DNA of 64,000 nt from Ceriagrion tenellum (taxonomy: Eukaryota > Arthropoda > Insecta > Odonata > Coenagrionidae), in assembly GCA_963169105.1 (NCBI GenBank), contig OY720636.1:136515747-136579746 (forward strand). The letters are read 5' to 3'. Below are positions 60,281 through 64,000 of the stretch, one piece after another (within the stretch, counting starts at the first letter, position 1; every line of letters begins with the position of its first letter). The position numbers and the translations under genes are program-made. The notes beneath the pieces are model-generated. The model saw only the letters and a program-made list of their open reading frames with translations, did not search any database and had not been told where the DNA came from.

Positions 60281-60335
60281 CGTCTTCATTCTGCCCAAAA
60301 GACGATGGACGACTCGACCATCGAAACGTCGGCAC
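60236..60335. repeat. Inverted repeat with paired hammerhead-like arms (locus 4)
   Basis: Left arm GTGCCGACGTTTCGATGGCC..., right arm reversed GTGCCGACGTTTCGATGGTC...; 24 of 25 positions match. The minus-strand arm keeps an intact CTGAAGA box. The plus-strand arm has CAAAAGA in its place. Confidence 0.85.
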
Positions 60336-60649
60336 TCGTGGAGTCTCTCACCCGGTGGACTTCTCAAATAGAACAACTAAACATATCACACCGGAAAAGC
60401 CTCAAATCTAACGAGAGGAAGGTTAGTCTGTCTCAATGCATTTAAATTTTCCATTTCCATAAACAATTCCACCTATCCTACCCCTGTTGCGATAAAGCTA
60501 CTTTCGAAAAAACAACTTTGAAGGCAATCAGAAAAACATTACTTAGATATGAACTAAGCATTGTAACATGGCGTCAGGAAATACAGATGAACTATCTTCT
60601 CTCCCATTGGCAACAATGAATGGTTAAGCTCGGCGGCCAATAAAACTAA

Positions 60650-61320
60650 TTGAGGCCTCAAAACGAATTCGGGGCTCGATTCACGATGCGTCCATTCCAT
60701 TCCGTCGAAGGAGAGAAGCATTTAAGGAACCTAATTGGCGAATTCGGACACGCCTCAAGACGACTCGGGATGCTTCCCCGTTTCCTTTTCGACTCCCTTT
60801 TTTTCATTCGGCTCCGAGAACTTGAAACTCGTCCCGCGCATCTCCATAACGTTCCGACCGAGAGAGAGAGAAAGAGGAAATAGGAGGTTGGGGTGGGGGT
60901 AAACAACGCAGTTATCTCCTCTCCTTCCGCGGGGGTCTTCGCGTGGGTTCACCCACCAACCCACCTCGCAATTTCGCCGAGCCAAGGGGGAAGTGGAGGG
61001 TAGAGAAGAAGGAAGAATGAGAAAAGGGAGAATGGAGGGAAGGGGGCCAGTCACTGCAGAACGACCGAGAACGGCAGGGGGGAGGGGGATGATACGGAGC
61101 CGAGGAGAGAGGGAGGGGCAGATGGGTCGAGACGTCTTGGAATTCGTTTCGGAGGAGCCGACGCGGCACACGAGACTCCCTCCTTTCCATCCCCTGATCC
61201 CTTCACCCCCCCTTTCCAACGCATCACTCGAGACTTTCGAGGGGAGCTCCAGATCCACGGGATCCCGCAGAAACTTCACAGTTATTTTCCCTCTGAACTT
61301 CGTCATCATGAGTACAGTAC
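60650..61320. promoter_or_regulatory. CpG/G-rich block, candidate promoter (unproven)
   Basis: The largest CpG-dense block upstream of kst exon 1, with GAGA-type repeats (CCGAGAGAGAGAAAGAGG at 60859-60876) and G-rich runs to 61140. A 184-codon minus-strand frame here is compositional. It could be a distal promoter, but no transcription start or donor is supported. Confidence 0.27.
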
Positions 61321-61689
61321 CTTAATAGCGTCAAAGACCAATCCAATACATAAAAGTCTACGCGTACGTACGAATGACTAAATAGTTAGGCGTAGCGATT
61401 CGGATGTACGCCATTAGATGGCAAGCAAGCACCCAAAAACGCATGGCCGTTCGATTCGAATTATTCGTAGGTCTATCGATGTGGGTTTCCGCAACCATTT
61501 CCACCACCCGGCCGCCATTTATGTGCTTACAGAGCATTTACTGCCACTACCACACCCATGGAAATCCACGGAATAAGCGGGACCATTCGTCATTTCGAAT
61601 ACAAACGCACGGCCAAATCTACACAAATGTCGAACAACCTATGCTCTCTTAACGGAGAACACACCCAAATAAGCACATAATAGGTGGAC

Positions 61690-62220
61690 TAATTAACGTT
61701 ACGAAGATCTGTATCGAAGAAAGAATACAATCGATACTGAACGACCTAGCGAAAAACGCACTCCACGAAGTGACACATGGCGCGGGCATTTTTCAATATA
61801 CACGTATCATAAAGGAAACTGCTCAGTAAGAGTTATGCCTGTTTCACCAAAAATTTAGTATGCGAAGAAATATTTTACATTCAGATATTTTGTATCGTTT
61901 GCCAGTGTAAGATAATTGTTTTCATTAAATGTTTTTAAAAAGTTACACATTTATTGATATTAAATAATTTACTTTATTCATTACTTTTAGCCTATTTCGC
62001 CTATATTTTACCTGTTTCTGCATGCTTTTCAACTAGAAATGAAATTGTCGGGCATACATTTGCAGTAGGTGGGTACCAATTGCGGCATTCATAAAAACGT
62101 CAATTGTTACGTCAAAAAAATAACATCAATTGTTGCATTCATAAAAAATCTCAACACCAAATGACTGCAACAATAGACATAGACACAGAACAATCATTAT
62201 TATAACTCTCTTGAGTTATT
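61690..62220. other. AT-rich spacer
   Basis: No gene recognised. Short direct repeats occur near 62086-62150 (GCATTCATAAAAA and TCAATTGTT, each twice). Confidence 0.5.
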
Positions 62221-62227
62221 CAGATAA

Positions 62228-62558
62228 TTCAGATAATTTTTAATTCTTCCTCAAGAAATTTCAATGCTCTTTATAGTATCAAGAAATGTCTTCAGCCAAC
62301 ATTCATGATAAAATTTGAAAATTATCACAACCAAACCAACATTAAAATTAATCATCATAAAATGCCATGTTAAAGCAAGAATCAAAAAACATATTTTTAT
62401 CGTTTCTTGGTTTAAAACGACATAATATGTTAATTAGGTTTGATAACAGTTTGTTTTTGGTTATGTTCACGTTGTTTATGAATGTTGGCTAAAGAAAATT
62501 TCAAGATATCATATACAGCATTGAATGCACAGAGGAAGGAGAGAAAATAATCTGAAAC
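62228..62558. repeat. Imperfect foldback element (~330 bp)
   Basis: The left arm holds TTCAGATAATTTTT, TTCAATGCTCTTTATAGTAT and TTCAGCCAACATTCAT. The reversed right arm holds TTCAGATTATTTTC, TTCAATGCTGTATATGATAT and TTTAGCCAACATTCAT in the same order. Arms are at least 85 bp. No coding. Confidence 0.7.
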
Positions 62559-63282
62559 GTAAGCAAACATTAATACTAAGTTTAGCCAAACATAATTTGG
62601 CCAATAACTTCAATAAAAAGCTCAAGGAAGATTTCATGCAGCGGTCAATAAAGCATATAGAGTATTATAACTGTTGCTAACAAATATAAAAATGTCACGC
62701 CGACTCATATAACCGAAAAAAACATGTTTAGGTATAATTTCGCCTAAATTTAGAATATTGCGTCGAAAACAGTAGTCTTTACGGGCTTTAATTAAGAAAA
62801 AATTATTTAAAATATAATTTTTTTATCATTTTCAAGACAGTCTGTATGGAGAATTCCAACGCAAAAACAGAGGCGCTTAAATGAAATGTGGTTCAAGAAT
62901 ATTTTATTTTCACTAAAAACGTATTAAAATGTCCACTAAAATACTGACGACTACCCATCCAATCACCATAACTTAAGAACCTCGTTTCGACAACAGATTC
63001 ATTTGCTCAAAGACCGTCAAATCCCTTGGCGTCGAGTGGCATGGAAAGTGTCCGGGGGGTTGTCGCCACGCAACGGCCTCGCCCTCGACCCCCTCCTCCA
63101 AGTACAAGATGCACGGACGAAGATGAGGAAGGAGTTGACATAGCCGCTTACCCCCAGGAGAGCCAATGGGAAGGAGGGGAGGAAAGGAAGGGCTGGCAGA
63201 GAAATTTTTCTCGAGGACGGATTCGAGACAAGAAAATAAAGTAAGATCACGGTTGCCGTAAAATATCTCTGATTCCCAAGGG

Positions 63283-63364
63283 CCATTTTACATGAGGCAC
63301 TTTAGCGCACAATATTAAGGCGGTATGTTCTGATGTGCATGGAAAAGTGCGTCGTGTAAAGCGG
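63283..63364. mobile_element. Mini-MITE sharing terminal motif with the 23-kb element
   Basis: Left CCATTTTACATGAGGCAC, right reversed CCGCTTTACACGACGCAC (14 of 18), both followed by TTT. The CC-R-Y-TTTACA-Y-G start resembles the outer MITE at 23019. Only about 82 bp long. Confidence 0.5.
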
Positions 63365-64000
63365 AGAAATTCCACAAATGCATGCGCAAATGCATAAACA
63401 ACAGATGGGAAAAGATTCCCAGCTCTATTTCCGTACTCGCGCTCCTGCAATTTACGCACATCACTTATGCAAAAGCGGCCTTGAAGCTGCACGCATGACA
63501 ATGAGGTGGCAGCCATTTCAAAACAGCAGCGTTTTTAAGAGAATTGGCGTCGCCAGTTTAAGGGCTAAAAATGTGACGATAAATTATGAGGAAGAAATGC
63601 CCTACTAAGTCACGAGTATTAAATTTAAAAGACACAAAACTCAGATACTAGATGGATAGCACCTAATAATCAGGTCCCCATGCGACTATAAGAACAGGTG
63701 GGAATTCCAAGTTTACAATACAAATTTCAAATCTTGGAGAGGCTCATTTCTTTCAAATTCTGCATTTCGCTTACATTCATCTTCGCAAACATTACATACA
63801 TATGTTACACGTCCTCGCGATGCATTTCTACGAATGATAAATGTGGCAGATGCCTAACTGGGTTCTACCACCATAACCTTGCAAAAAAGAATATCCCGTT
63901 TCGGTTCGGCTCTCGACGAGTTACGAAGCAAGAGGAAGCAGTGCGTTTTCAAATGAAAGGGATAAATTAATTTCGGAAAGTCATTTCCAGAGAGTAGGCA

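Noticed and set aside
60755..61309. 184-codon minus-strand frame
   Set aside because: Pro/Ser/Arg-rich and opposite a similarly open plus-strand frame in a GC-rich block. No recognisable family.
1..64000. CRISPR arrays, operons, bacterial promoters or ribosome binding sites
   Set aside because: The window is plainly eukaryotic (spliced spectrin gene, GT-AG introns, LINEs), and no spaced direct-repeat array was seen.

Overview
This is a eukaryotic, AT-rich genomic window, most likely from a non-dipteran insect. It holds the 5' half of one very large gene on the minus strand plus a dense population of decayed transposable elements. The gene is beta-heavy spectrin (Drosophila karst, kst). Fifteen coding exons can be followed from 45415 down to 633, all with phase-matched splice junctions. 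From the conserved Met at 45266 they give 859 in-frame codons: N-terminal tail, CH1, CH2, a run of spectrin repeats, and the start of the SH3 domain, which continues off the left edge. Fourteen GT-AG introns lie inside the window. The last visible donor, at 632-631, looks like a GC donor.

Layout. Positions 1-20000 hold exons 2-15 in short to medium introns. Several of those introns carry transposon debris: a Helitron (PIF1-like) helicase fragment at 1.86-2.70 kb, a Penelope-like reverse-transcriptase fragment at 4.33-5.12 kb, a truncated LINE 3' end at 7.87-8.32 kb, a second 3' end of the same LINE family in the opposite orientation at 12.68-12.8 kb, and a piggyBac-like transposase pseudogene at 13.57-15.15 kb. 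Positions 19923-45146 form one 25.2-kb intron between the exon for the start of CH1 and the rest of CH1. It holds remains of at least three LINE groups, several MITEs (one nested inside the terminal repeat of another) and CpG-rich blocks. Coding exon 1 lies at 45147-45415. Positions 45416-64000 lie upstream of it, and I could not identify a 5' leader exon there. They carry LINE remnants, a mariner transposase pseudogene (57.02-58.14 kb), a diverged ~540-bp repeat shared with 43.45-43.99 kb, MITEs, and CpG-rich blocks that could be promoters.

The most unusual signal is a set of four scattered loci (15.76, 33.84, 51.69 and 60.25 kb). Each carries a hammerhead-ribozyme-like core (CUGANGA, a stem II hairpin, then GAAAC and a cleavage-type triplet), and each lies in or beside a short inverted repeat. 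All four share one extra nucleotide between the CUGANGA box and stem II. Hammerhead motifs are known in Penelope-like elements, and a Penelope-like RT fragment is also present here, so these may be remnants of one mobile family. Activity is unproven. No rRNA or CRISPR was seen, and no other host gene could be supported.
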